A DNA stretch of 64,000 bases from Penicillium oxalicum (Eukaryota; Ascomycota; Eurotiomycetes; Eurotiales; Aspergillaceae): NCBI RefSeq assembly GCF_001723175.1, contig NC_064650.1, forward strand, positions 4,464,001 through 4,528,000. Direction: 5' to 3'. Shown piece by piece: positions 34,129 to 43,894 of this stretch (its first letter is position 1; every line of letters begins with the position of its first letter). The position numbers and the translations under genes were made by a program. The notes under the pieces were generated by a model, which was not told where the DNA came from, ran no database searches, and saw only the letters and a list, made by a program, of their open reading frames with translations.

Positions 34129-34292
34129 CTTTCAATGATCCTCAAATTTTCATCGGAGTCGAGAGAGATATCCAGAAGCTAACCTGCCTTCTACCAGGAC
34201 TAACAGGAGCAACCTCTTCACAACTATGTGTTCCAATTATGGTAAGCTCTCACCCTTCTTTCACCTTTGCCCTACCTCACTTCACTTCACTT

Positions 34293-34360
34293 TGCATGAT
34301 GATCATTTTCGTATAATATACGCTGGAAATTACCGTCCAAGGTCTTCGGATCACTGACGA
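34293..34360 (+). ncRNA. box C/D snoRNA candidate, snR77-position
   Basis: Box C ATGATGA (34296-34302) and box D CTGA (34354-34357) are 51 nt apart in host intron 2. The box D-adjacent guide (ending CTTCGGATCA) does not match an rRNA segment I can recall. An internal AATTACCG (34328-34335) is complementary to SSU CGGTAATT, the segment containing yeast Um578, the snR77 target, but a one-base bulge interrupts further pairing and no good D' box follows. TAATATACG is also complementary to SSU CGTATATTA. The target is therefore uncertain. The position in the cluster is the main argument for snR77. Confidence 0.6.
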
Positions 34361-34527
34361 TAACTAATGGCTTGACTGATTTGCAACTCACACACTTCTC
34401 ATTTGCTACGTTGCCCATTCAATATGATTGAACTTTGGCTAACTATTCAAAGGTTCACCTAGATAATTGAGTCATCTGATTCACATGGTAAGCAGCGGCC
34501 GCTTCACTGATCCACCTCATCCCCTCG

Positions 34528-34633
34528 TCACGAAGATGAAACGGCACTGGGCTCCGACGGTTGTTTGACAATAGCCGGTCATGACGGAGACGCCCTTTTG
34601 CGGCAGGCCTAGAAAACCTCGCCCACTGAGACC
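34528..34633 (+). ncRNA. box C/D snoRNA candidate, snR76-type guide (LSU Cm2197)
   Basis: The box C is imperfect (AAGATGA, 34533-34539). The guide GCACTGGGC (34544-34552) is complementary to LSU GCCCAGTGC. A D'-like CCGA at 34554-34557 places the fifth upstream nucleotide opposite the C of CCCAG, the site I recognise as yeast Cm2197, guided by snR76. A CTGA at 34626-34629 is a candidate box D. It lies in host intron 3. The weak box C and unclear terminal stem lower confidence, but the guide geometry and the cluster order support it. Confidence 0.65.
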
Positions 34634-34784
34634 TATTCCAACGCTCACATTGGCTCCTCCTTGCTTCTTGCAACGAGTCACTAATCATGTCGAGCAGTGA
34701 TGGGAGAATCACCTGTTTCACTTATACTTGTAGACCACCATAAAGGTTAGTGGATCTTCTTGTTTTGTACTTGCGTTGTGTCTT

Positions 34785-34876
34785 TTTTCGTGATGATTAC
34801 CTAGATGACGAGTCTTATTCGAGTTATCGATGCAGACAACCTTTTTTTAATACCATTCATGCTTCTCTGAAAACAC
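34785..34876 (+). ncRNA. box C/D snoRNA, snR75-type (LSU Gm2288)
   Basis: Box C GTGATGA (34790-34796), box D CTGA (34867-34870) and a C'-like CGATGCA near 34828. The guide TAGATGACGAG (34802-34812) pairs over 11 nt with LSU CTCGTCATCTA, and the D' box CTTA (34814-34817) puts the fifth nucleotide on the G of CTCG, yeast Gm2288 (snR75). A second guide before box D, CCATTCATGC (34853-34862), is complementary to LSU GCATGAATGG just downstream in the same rRNA domain. A T-rich/A-rich terminal stem is possible. It occupies host intron 4. Confidence 0.85.
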
Positions 34877-35029
34877 TTCTTTCTGCCCCATTTGCATGAC
34901 ACCGTTTGACTTCAATCGCTAATGATTTGGTCAACAGTAATTCAGGATCGCTTCACTAATCAACTCCACTGCCACCCTCTCAACTTTCGGTGTATGTCAC
35001 ACCTTCTCCTATCCTTACCCATTATTATT

Positions 35030-35118
35030 TCTTTGTGATGAAACGACACAACAAAAGACAAGCATATGTCCAAGTCGGTTTTTTGCCGGCGAAGACGAGA
35101 AAAGTCATGACTGATCAG
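35030..35118 (+). ncRNA. box C/D snoRNA, snR74/U27-type (SSU Am28)
   Basis: Box C GTGATGA (35035-35041) and box D CTGA (35111-35114). The guide GACAAGCATATG (35057-35068) is complementary over 12 nt to SSU CATATGCTTGTC near the 5' end of 18S rRNA. The D' element CCAA (35070-35073) sits where human U27 has CTGA and sets the fifth position on the A of CATATG, the conserved Am28 (yeast) / Am27 (human) site. It occupies host intron 5. Confidence 0.85.
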
Positions 35119-35295
35119 TCATGTGGATTGCTTCGGCTTCGTTCACGATCCTTTTCAATCTCGATGCTGATGAGCATTCCAGAATAGGAGATGAGTGTCA
35201 CAGCCATCTGTGCCGCTGGACAAATCCTTACGCTTCTGTGAGTACCGTGTCTCTTTATCACCTTGTGACGCTGCGCCATCCTTTCCCCCTCCACA

Positions 35296-35390
35296 TTACA
35301 TGATGATTTACTATATTTTTATCACGACGGTCAACATAAGGATTTTAAATTGATGACCACCGCCTGTGACAGGGCATTAAATCTGATACC
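35296..35390 (+). ncRNA. box C/D snoRNA, snR73-type (LSU Cm2959)
   Basis: Box C ATGATGA (35300-35306), internal C' TTGATGA (35350-35356) and box D CTGA (35383-35386). The guide TCACGACGGTC (35322-35332) is complementary over 11 nt to LSU GACCGTCGTGA near the peptidyl-transferase region. The D'-like CATA (35335-35338) places the fifth nucleotide on the first C of GACCG, yeast Cm2959 (snR73). The box D guide (ending GGGCATTAAAT) has no target I can recall. It occupies host intron 6. Confidence 0.85.
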
Positions 35391-35500
35391 CCTTGTTATT
35401 TGAAGACTTTTTTCTTTTACGATCTGTCACTGGGTTTGTTGGGAGCAAGCGCTGACCAGAACCAGTTTATTAGAGTTTTCATGTGCGGAGTCGATTGCTT

Positions 35501-36474
35501 GGTGGCTGGCACTGCTTGGCTGCGGTCAACGATCCGGCCGAGTCGCTGCTATGCCGGCCTTGAAAGGGCCCCATTTAGCCTGCAGTAGTTCGAGAGCCAA
35601 TATCTAAAAATTCTACCATCCTTGCCCCAAAACCTCCTTCATCCTGCACTGTCTAGACCTTTTTCGTCTGTAGTCCACCCTCAGCCGTCGAGGCCTTCTA
35701 CCTTTCAGCTGCCGGGTAGCTGGCAAACCCAGCTCCCGCTCATTTGTTCCCCCTTCCGCTGGCACCACACCTTCAGATAGGGTTGATGTGCCCAGTTCCG
35801 CAAAGCGCAGGCGACCATGTTGCTGGCGGTGACGCTGGTTCGTCCAGGGACCCGATCGGCGCATGCGGGGGCAACCGTCTGAGCCTGTCAGCGGCGGCGA
35901 TAAGCGCCTATCACGAATCCGGGTGTGATGAGCCTCGCCCAGGTGCATGTACTCATCTCCGTTCGACATGCGTCCGATTCCTCGGCGATCGTCTACCACC
36001 CTGGCTGCGTTAGATGAGTCCACGAGTCCAGAAGCTCGATCCCGTTGTTCCAAATATAGATCGGCTTCTCCTCCCCACCCTGGGGTTTTTGTGCCGTTCA
36101 ATTTACTCGGCAATAATTGGCCCTGCCAGGGCCATGATGACTTCCCGGATATTGCCTTCAATCTTGCTAGGCGAAGTCAGACGAGGGGTCGATTGGTATT
36201 CTGTCTGGGGAACAGAGCTTCTCTTCTCCGTCGATTCGCTTTCTCAACCGCGTCTTTTGGACCCACGACGAACAGACCATGGCTGTGATCCGCCATTCGG
36301 CCTGACGAGTGCACAGGGCCCAATATGAATAGGTAAGAAGGACCGCAACGCTGCAAACCATGAGGTCGACCTCTGGGCTTGGCGAAATTCTCATTCACGC
36401 ATCCATCACAATCTGACTGACACACTGATTCCAAAAGCTGGGCGCAATCTAGCTATGTAGTTGACGATCGGCCG
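35501..36474. other. intergenic, upstream of the 1298-residue protein gene
   Basis: Probably the 3' end of the snoRNA host transcript and the promoter and leader of the following gene. Open frames on both strands (such as 35613-36161 minus) lack recognisable domains. Confidence 0.4.
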
Positions 36475-39400
36475 ATGAATTCAGACTATTCCGGCTGGCC
36501 GTCTTCTGTCCCACCGAGCAATCTTCCATCGCCTGGTCGCCGAGAGCATGGATTGCAGCCGCCGACACTCATGACCTCGTTGAACCCCGTGCAGTTTCAA
36601 CACGTATCAACTCCTCTGTCGTCCACATCGCTCTCGAGTCCGTTCACACAGGGCGCCTCTTCAGCGGTTGTGTCGCCGCACAACGCTAGGTCGGCCTCAT
36701 CTTCATCCATGGCATCGAGGCAGTTCAGCGTACCCTACAACCCGCAGGACTGGGGCCCTGTGGGGGGCAACAGCTCTCAGATGGGATATGCTCAGCAACC
36801 TGGCTTGCACCATGCCGCACAGCAGCAGCGAGGACAAACGGGTCGGTGACGCAAAAAGCTTGGAATTCAAGATGAAAGAGCCCCCTCCACTGACTCAAAC
36901 AAATCGTAGAATCACCACTTTCCCCGCCGCCTCCGCCATACTCACCTCCTCACAACCAGAGCTCGGCCCAAAGAGAGTCTTATGCTCAGGCCGGCCCAAG
37001 TGCTGCTGTTGTAGCCCCCCATTCTACAGTGACCCCGCCACATCAGCCATACACGGCAACCGGATATGATAACACCGCAGACTTTCATCGGCGTTCCGCT
37101 CCTCGCCCACGTCCCGTTTCGATGATCTATGGTAATGACGTAGAAATACACCGACAGTCGCTACCACCACCGCCACCTCCTCAGGGTCATCCGGGATCTC
37201 GTTCCAATTCTCAGTCTCGAACAAGTACGTATCAAAGCTCTCCGTACAACACCCCAGCCGGATCGCAATCCCGAGCGATATCAGCCTCGTACGAGCAGGC
37301 CCACCCATCTGCTTCACGAAGCACTGGATTCGGATACACCACAGATCAGTATGAGTCTCCGTCCAGACCACCAGCATCCCGACGGGCCGCCTCAGCCGGG
37401 GCTGTTGTCAGCAGCACGAGCTACCCAAGGCCCCCGAACCTTTCCCGAGGCACGTCGCCAGCGAACAGCTGGGAACCCGGAATGCCTCTGCCACCACCAC
37501 CCCCGGGTCCACCTCCCCTTGCAGGCTCCGCCAGCGTCAGCGGCTCATCGGAGTCTTCCTCTGCTCGAACGGTGCAAGGTCACGGGCGAACTCGCGCTCG
37601 ACCACCGCCATTGATGGGAACAGGCCTGGGCAGTATTCCACCGACCCCAGCTGACTGGATTGATGAGGAGTACATCAACCACCGGCCAACCAACGATCAG
37701 GAACCGCTTCACATTGACACCGCCAAGGCGATGCAGGCACACGAGGCAGGTGGTGAACTGGACTCTAACGGCCAGATACAGCAGTCTCAACGGACGCCCG
37801 GGAGTGGCGGCAGCGGCCTTTTCCGCAGCGCAGCAATTCGCGACCCCAGCGCAAAAGGAATTCGTGAAAGAAGGATTGAACGACGGAACCGTCAGAACCA
37901 GAATTTCGAAGAGATGAGTGCGGTGTCTGCTACAAGCGCAAACCCTTGGGCCGATGCCCTGGAGTCAATTGTGCCGTCAAATTTGGTGCTTCCCGAGTCG
38001 AAGAGACAGTCGGAACATTCACGCCAGCCATCCACCTCCAGATTCACCCCTCAAAGTACAAGGAGCATAGGCTCAGACAGCCAACCTGTGCCGTCAAGAT
38101 CGAGGGCATCTTCCGGGGGCCTGTTTTCAGATAGATCGTCCTCGTTCTCATCGCCCAAGCCGGACCCGGGCTCCGCGAGCCAGGCTGCGGCTTTTGCACC
38201 TACGCCACCATTCTCTCCCAACGCGGGACCTTCCTCTCAAAATAGTCAAAAAGAAGCCCAACTTGTACCACCCAAAGCACTCCCCACGCCACCTCTCAAC
38301 TCCGGCAAGGAGCCGCGGTCACGTTCTCGTGCAGCGTCTAAAGGACCAGAGGATCGCCCGATTTCGCATATACTGCATCTCCCTAACGAAGGCATTCCCG
38401 GGATCACGCCGTTGTCACCGAAACGATTTCCTGTACCACAGGGCAGCCAACGAGTTTCTTCCCAGTCGCTCACCAAACAAAACACGGAGCATATTCAAAA
38501 CACGATTCAGAGGCATCAGAAATTTATCGAAGATGAAGCCGCCGCAGTGGATGAGGCCGAGGCTTTGAAGATTTTCAATGATTTCATCATCTCCGAGTCG
38601 CAGATTCGCCGTCAAGTATATGCGGCGGTCTTTGATACAGCTTCTGCGCAGATTGCCGACGTTCGTTCCAAGCTCTTCGAGTTGCCACCCTGTCAACCCA
38701 GCTTGCCATCGGCAAAACCGGCAAAGCCAGCGCCAACGCTGGAAATACCGTCAAATAAACCCGTTCGTCCCGAGTCGGCTTGGTGGAATAACTATCAGCC
38801 TTGTTTGTCACCGATTGCCAGTCTCGGCATGAGCAACGATGAGATGAGCTCCCGCGGCAGGGCACCCAGTCGATGGTGGGAATCCAAGACCGGCTCTAGC
38901 AGCGACGGTGTGGCGCGGCGAATTCAACGATCTAAGCGGGAGTCCAAGTACATGGGGCTGCCAAGGGACAGTCTGCAATGGGACCAGGAGCGCACACCGT
39001 CTAGGCTTGACGATGCTGGAGCCAACTACTCAGGACAGCAGGTACCCTATGGTCCTGACGAGTATCCGCCGGAGAAGTCAGGCTGGCACGAAGACACTGC
39101 CGGCTACGCTAGGCCTGGCAGAAATGAACGCGCTCAATTTGTTTCAAGTCAAAGACTGGATATCTCACGCCTGGTGACACTTCCACCGCCGTATCCACGC
39201 CATTACCCCGCAGTCAATAACAGTCACCCGGATCTCGTTTCGTATCGAACGATTGTTCGATCAATCACAGATCTGTCAGAGATTAAAGCCACTCGAGCTC
39301 GTTACGCTTCGGACATGGAGAGGATGGCCCAGGAGTATCAGGGTCAAGTGACGGATGGACGTTCCCAATTCAAGGCCAATATTCAAAGGCAAATTCAAGA

Positions 39401-40439
39401 AGGCAGCATTAGCTTCGCCGAGGCAGCCGAGGCAGAAGCTGCGATGTTGGCGGACCAGGACGAAGGGGAACGAGACTTGGTCAAGCGGCAGCTCGACAGC
39501 TATCAAGATACTGTTATGAAACCGATGAATGCCATTCTCATGGACAGAATCAGTCGAGCTACCACCTGCATTGATGAGCTGAGCAGCCGGCTTTTTGACG
39601 ATGCACAGCACGAGACGCCCGACCAAACACAAGAGGAAGGTGACGAAAACCCAGAACTGCTGGAGAAGTTGACACAGCTCAAGTGGCTCTTTGAGGCGCG
39701 TGAGCAACTTCACCGAGAAGCATTTGATCTTGTCAAAGTTCGCGATGAAAAATACAAAGCGCTTGCTATCCTGCCCTATCAGCAGAGCAAAAACGAAGAA
39801 AAGACCCGGGAAACCAGAGAATTCTTTGCCAAGGACGCCATGGACCGACGCGTTCAGTATGAGACATCAGCCCTTGCCCGACTCGAATCCTTCTTGGATG
39901 TCATTGAGCAAAATGTGGTTCGGGGAGTCGAAATTCAGCTGTCCGCTTTCTGGGATATTGCACCATCCTTGTTGGCTCTCGTTCAACAAGTTCCTGAGAA
40001 CCTGCGCGGGTTCCAGGTTCAAATTCCCTCCGAAGAATACGCTGAGAATCCGAGCTATCACAAGCATCCTCTGCAGTATCTCTACTCGCTCCTGTCACAT
40101 GCCGAGAAGTCGAGCTACCAGTACATTGAATCTCAAACCAACCTTCTCTGTCTTCTCCATGAGGTGCGATCAGCAGTGATGCGTGCCAGCCGAAATCTGA
40201 CCGAGGCGGAGCTGATTTGGCAAGGCGAGCCAGAGGAGGCCGTGCGAGAGCAGATGCAGTTGGCTCGGGCTGACGAGGAGATTACGCTCACTTCAGACCT
40301 CAAGGAGAAGGTCGCCACCGTCGAGGGACAGTGGTCTGAGGCTCTCGGAAGCCAGATACAGGGGTTGCGCGAGCGGGTGAAGGAGCAGCTACTGGCGGAA
40401 GATGGCTGGGAGGATATGGAACAGTTGGAGCAGGAGTAG
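36475..40439 (+). CDS. large low-complexity/coiled-coil protein of unknown function
   Basis: Exon 1 is 36475-36841 and exon 2 is 36910-40439. The 68-nt intron has a CTGACTCAA branch word, and together they encode 1298 residues. Residues 1 to about 500 are Ser/Pro/Gln-rich and disordered, with polyproline tracts (SLPPPPPPQ, LPPPPPPGPPPL) that could bind SH3 or WW domains. From about 510 the protein becomes helical: an EDEAAAVDEAEALKIFNDF segment, then a long Glu/Gln/Arg-rich coiled coil (about 790-980, RYASDMERMAQEYQG onward), then a conserved-looking globular end (VRGVEIQLSAFWDIAPSLLA to NLLCLLHEVRSAVM). There are no transmembrane segments. I do not recognise the family. The layout suggests a cytoskeletal, polarity or scaffold protein, but that is speculation. 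Confidence 0.8.
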
Positions 40440-41644
40440 GAAGTTTTGATGGGCGCAGGTGTGTTTGAGAAGTTGCCTGACCCCGATGGATCTTTTTTCT
40501 GCCTCAGATGGTCAGCCTTCATTTACTATGATATCCCTCTTCGTTTGCCATAAATCGCACATGCATGCTTTTGCTATTCTTCGAAACCACCTCCCTTGGG
40601 AACATTTCCTTCAGAATCCCGACGCTTGAACGAGGATGTTTGTGTCTCATATCGCACCTCCATTTGATCACTAGACATTTACACTCTCGCGTCTTGATTC
40701 ACCAATTCTCGTGGTTACGCAAAGTCGGTACGTTTCCATAAATTACTTCTCGGACTAAGAGTAGAGCGAAGTACGCCGAACCTTTCTTGACATTAGAAAC
40801 GCAATGGAGTTGTTCTATGCAGATGAAGGTGCGGATGAGGGTGAATACATCTAGCCACGCTTGGTAACAGGTCATCATGAATCGATCACCGGTTTCCATG
40901 GCCATCCATTAGCATCCATCTTCGCTGGAAGCTGAAGGGATCTACCTAAAGATGGCTTGCACTGCTCAACTACAAACAGTATCCACCTGGCCAGCCCTAT
41001 CCACAATGTTCACGTGATCTTGTCTTCTAGAGTCTTCCGTCCCGAATCCGGTTCACTCAAATATCTGTTTTCCTTCCCTCATCACCTGTACCTTCTTTCA
41101 CCCTAATACCACTTTTCTTTTCCTTTGATATTTCCCCCCTAACTCAATCGCACAATTCTCTAAACTGTAAGTTGCCTGTGCCTCCCACTTTCACCACACA
41201 ATCTGCCTCGACAATGACTCGATTTCGGTCGAGAACCATTGTCTGCCCAATATGATGAGATGCAGCTGGCACCAGTCAGAGGGATGATGGATACGTCTGT
41301 CATCCACTTGCTGAGTAGCTTTACGGCCGGCAAATATACGCAGCTGGTCCTGAAAATTGTGGCTCCCAAATGAAAATGCTTCACCATTCACTATTGTCAT
41401 TATGGTGAGATCATGGCTAATGCGTTTTCGTCGAAAAGATCTAGAATTCAATCGGGAAGGAAGCTCGAAGCGCGCAACGCATTCGTGATCGTGTTGAAAG
41501 ATTTTGAGCCAGACCAGAAGAGAGAAAGAAAAAAAATATCACCCAAGGGAAAAAAATTTTGAAGACGGAAGATTTTCTTTTCGACACTCGCAACTTCCTC
41601 CAGTGCACACAGAAAATTTTCATTATCCATAGTTCGTCATCACC
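40440..41644. other. intergenic, aha1 promoter
   Basis: Contains the 3' region of the preceding gene and the promoter and leader of aha1. GAA/TTC-rich words occur near 41430-41600, where heat-shock elements might be expected for a co-chaperone, but I find no canonical inverted nGAAn repeat with correct spacing. Confidence 0.4.
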
Positions 41645-42954
41645 ATGGTTCTCCACAACCCTAACAACTGGCACTGGGTGAACAAGGACGCCTCTGGCTG
41701 GGCCAGGGAGTACCTTCAGGAGAAAGTGAGCACCATCAGCGCTGAGCAAGATGGAGTCTCCGCCAAAGTAGACAAGGTGACTTCCATGAATGGCGACGTA
41801 GATGTCAGCCAGCGCAAGGGCAAAGTCATTACCTTGTACGACGTCAAGCTGTCGCTAGAGTATTCAGGTTTGTAGTCCGCGAAAACTTCCTGTTTCCACG
41901 ACGGCAGCAGCTGAAACTTTTCGATAGGTAAGACCAAGGACGGTGAGGATGTCTCCGGTACCATCACCGTTCCTGAGGTAGCCCACGACACCGAGGAAGA
42001 TGAGTACGTCGTACGTTCCCTTAAATCGAAATAATCCCCCCTTGCGTTCGTGACTACAGCACATCGCCTTTGCGTCGGACGCTGAACACCTATTCCGGTC
42101 GACTAACACGAAACTTTGGATCTACCCTAGTTCGAAATCGATATTCACTCCGATGCCTCGTCCAAGCAGCCCGTGAAGGATCTCGTGCGCTCCAAGATTC
42201 TTCCTCAGCTTCGCAAGACCCTCGCCACCCTCACAGGTGCTCTCATCACCGAGCACGCCAAGGATCTTCAGCATGCTCCTGGCGTGAACCCCTCCGCTGG
42301 CTTCACTCCTGCCCCTCTGCACCCTCAGACCAGCAAGAAGGAGAATGTTTCATCTACCACTACCACCACCTCTACCACCGGTAAGGTGGCAGTCAACACC
42401 ACTACTGTGAATGCGTCTGACGAGTTCCGCACCACTGCGGAGGAGCTCTATGCCACTTTTACCGACCCCCAGCGCATCGCCGCCTTTACTCGAGGCGCGC
42501 CCCGCCAGTTCGATGGCGCCCAGCCGGGCGGCAAGTTTGCCATCTTTGACGGCAACGTGACTGGCGAGTACGTGAAGCTTGATGCGCCCAAGCAAATTGT
42601 TCAGAAGTGGCGCCTGGCCCAGTGGCCCGAAGGCCACTTCAGCACCCTTCAGATCAATCTGGATCAGAACGACGTCGACGGAGTTACCCAGATGCGTGTC
42701 GAATGGTCCGGTGTGCCCGTTGGTCAGGAAGACGTCACCAAGCAGAATTGGGAGCTGTACTATGTCCGCAGCATTAAGCAGACTTTTGGGTATGTCAAAA
42801 TTCCCCCTTCATCCAAGACGCAGGCACTTTGACCAATACGGAGTCCTCTGCTTTTCCATTCCAGATCCGAGTCGCCAAAGTCACTATTGCGAACACCGTT
42901 ACTGACGTTCATGCTTGTTCTTTTGCTGGGTATAGGTTTGGCACTATTCTCTGA
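41645..42954 (+). CDS. aha1: activator of Hsp90 ATPase, Aha1
   Basis: Four exons, 41645-41867, 41928-42010, 42131-42789 and 42936-42954, give 327 residues. Residues 1 to about 150 form the Aha1 N-terminal domain, starting MVLHNPNNWHWVNKDASGWA, and include the NPNNWHW segment that contacts the Hsp90 middle domain. After a Thr/Ser linker (about 170-190), residues about 192-327 are the AHSA1/START-like C-terminal domain (ASDEFRTTAEELYATFTDPQ, FDGNVTGEYVKL, QTFGFGTIL). The final exon contributes only the last six residues, and spliced and unspliced forms differ just there. The protein stimulates Hsp90 ATP hydrolysis in client folding in the cytosol. Confidence 0.95.
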
Positions 42955-43894
42955 TCGACTCGGTGCCTTTTCCCTAGCCGCTTAATACCATCTACAAGGA
43001 TTAACCCTTCCCATTTTTTTCCAAGTCCACAAAAACCTATCTTTTCCCCCCCTCTAAAATCAACCCGAAACATCATGAGCCCGGAGCACCGTCAGCAGAG
43101 ACTCGGCTGATAGACAAGACACACCGTTGCACGACTATTTTTCGTCCCTTCATTTCAAATCCTGGAACATGTGCAGACAGCAGAAGGGGACTTCCAAGGC
43201 ATAGAGAGGGTGTAATTGAGCGGCGCATATGTTCACTCCCTCATTCCCCCCTCACGTGTCCCATTGCTTCTCTTGTCGATGCTGTTTGTGATTTTGGTGC
43301 AGGTGTCCCATTTTCCTGATATTGTCACTTCCTATTTTTATTTGGACTCGGGCTTGGACCTGAAATGACGTTATGATACAGGAGAAATATACAGCTATGA
43401 TAATGAATTTTTCCAAGCCAAATACACTTGTCATTTGGCTCCCGCGCTTTCTCATGGGATCATACTGTTGACTTTTCTGTTGTACGCGGGAAATTCTCAG
43501 GTGCACAAATCGTACCTAATCGCAGCCCTTGAGAGGCGAACATTCTGTTTCCAGCCCGTTTATCAATCGGACTAAGACTCACCATGCAAAGCCTTACTTT
43601 GATCCTTAGGTGCGAGTGCCTTATAGGGCTGTTTTCTGGTAACGCTAGATACTCACCGTATCATAATGCGCCTGTGATTCACCTAGTCGAGCATTCTACG
43701 TAGGTTCGGCACATATGGATAGGGGTATCTGAAGACGAGGAATAATTAGGGATGTAGCCATAGTAGATGAAGACATTTTTTGCGTATTCAATCATGATCT
43801 ATTGCATTTTCACGTTCTTGATCTTTTTTTTGTTCCTCCTGGACCAGACGGATCTCCCTAACTGATCTGAGATTGGAAATCCAAGACGAAGCTA
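42955..43894. other. intergenic between convergent aha1 and lys9
   Basis: Holds the two 3' untranslated regions. Nothing else is recognised. Confidence 0.5.

Larger units (their letters stand above)
33930..35500 (+). ncRNA. spliced non-coding host transcript of an intronic C/D snoRNA cluster
   Basis: No reading frame explains this stretch, yet it has a very regular splice-signal pattern. Introns can be read at 33982-34197, 34242-34452, 34488-34697, 34746-34937, 34992-35182 and 35238-35465, each about 190-230 nt, with donors GTAAGC, GTAAGC, GTAAGC, GTTAGT, GTATGT and GTGAGT. Branch-like words (GCTAAC, CACTAATC, GCTAATG, GCTGACC) precede the AG acceptors. The exons between them are only about 35-55 nt and carry no common open frame. 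Every intron holds one box C/D candidate, its box C lying 43-62 nt after the donor. One-snoRNA-per-intron host genes without protein product are known in filamentous ascomycetes. The transcript ends are unknown, so start and end are estimates. Confidence 0.8.

Noticed and set aside
35613..36161. 182-codon minus-strand frame upstream of the large unknown protein
   Set aside because: No domain, Arg/Gly-rich and overlapping other random frames. Best read as promoter DNA.
41430..41610. Heat-shock element in the aha1 promoter
   Set aside because: GAA and TTC words are frequent but none forms alternating nGAAn units with correct two-base spacing.
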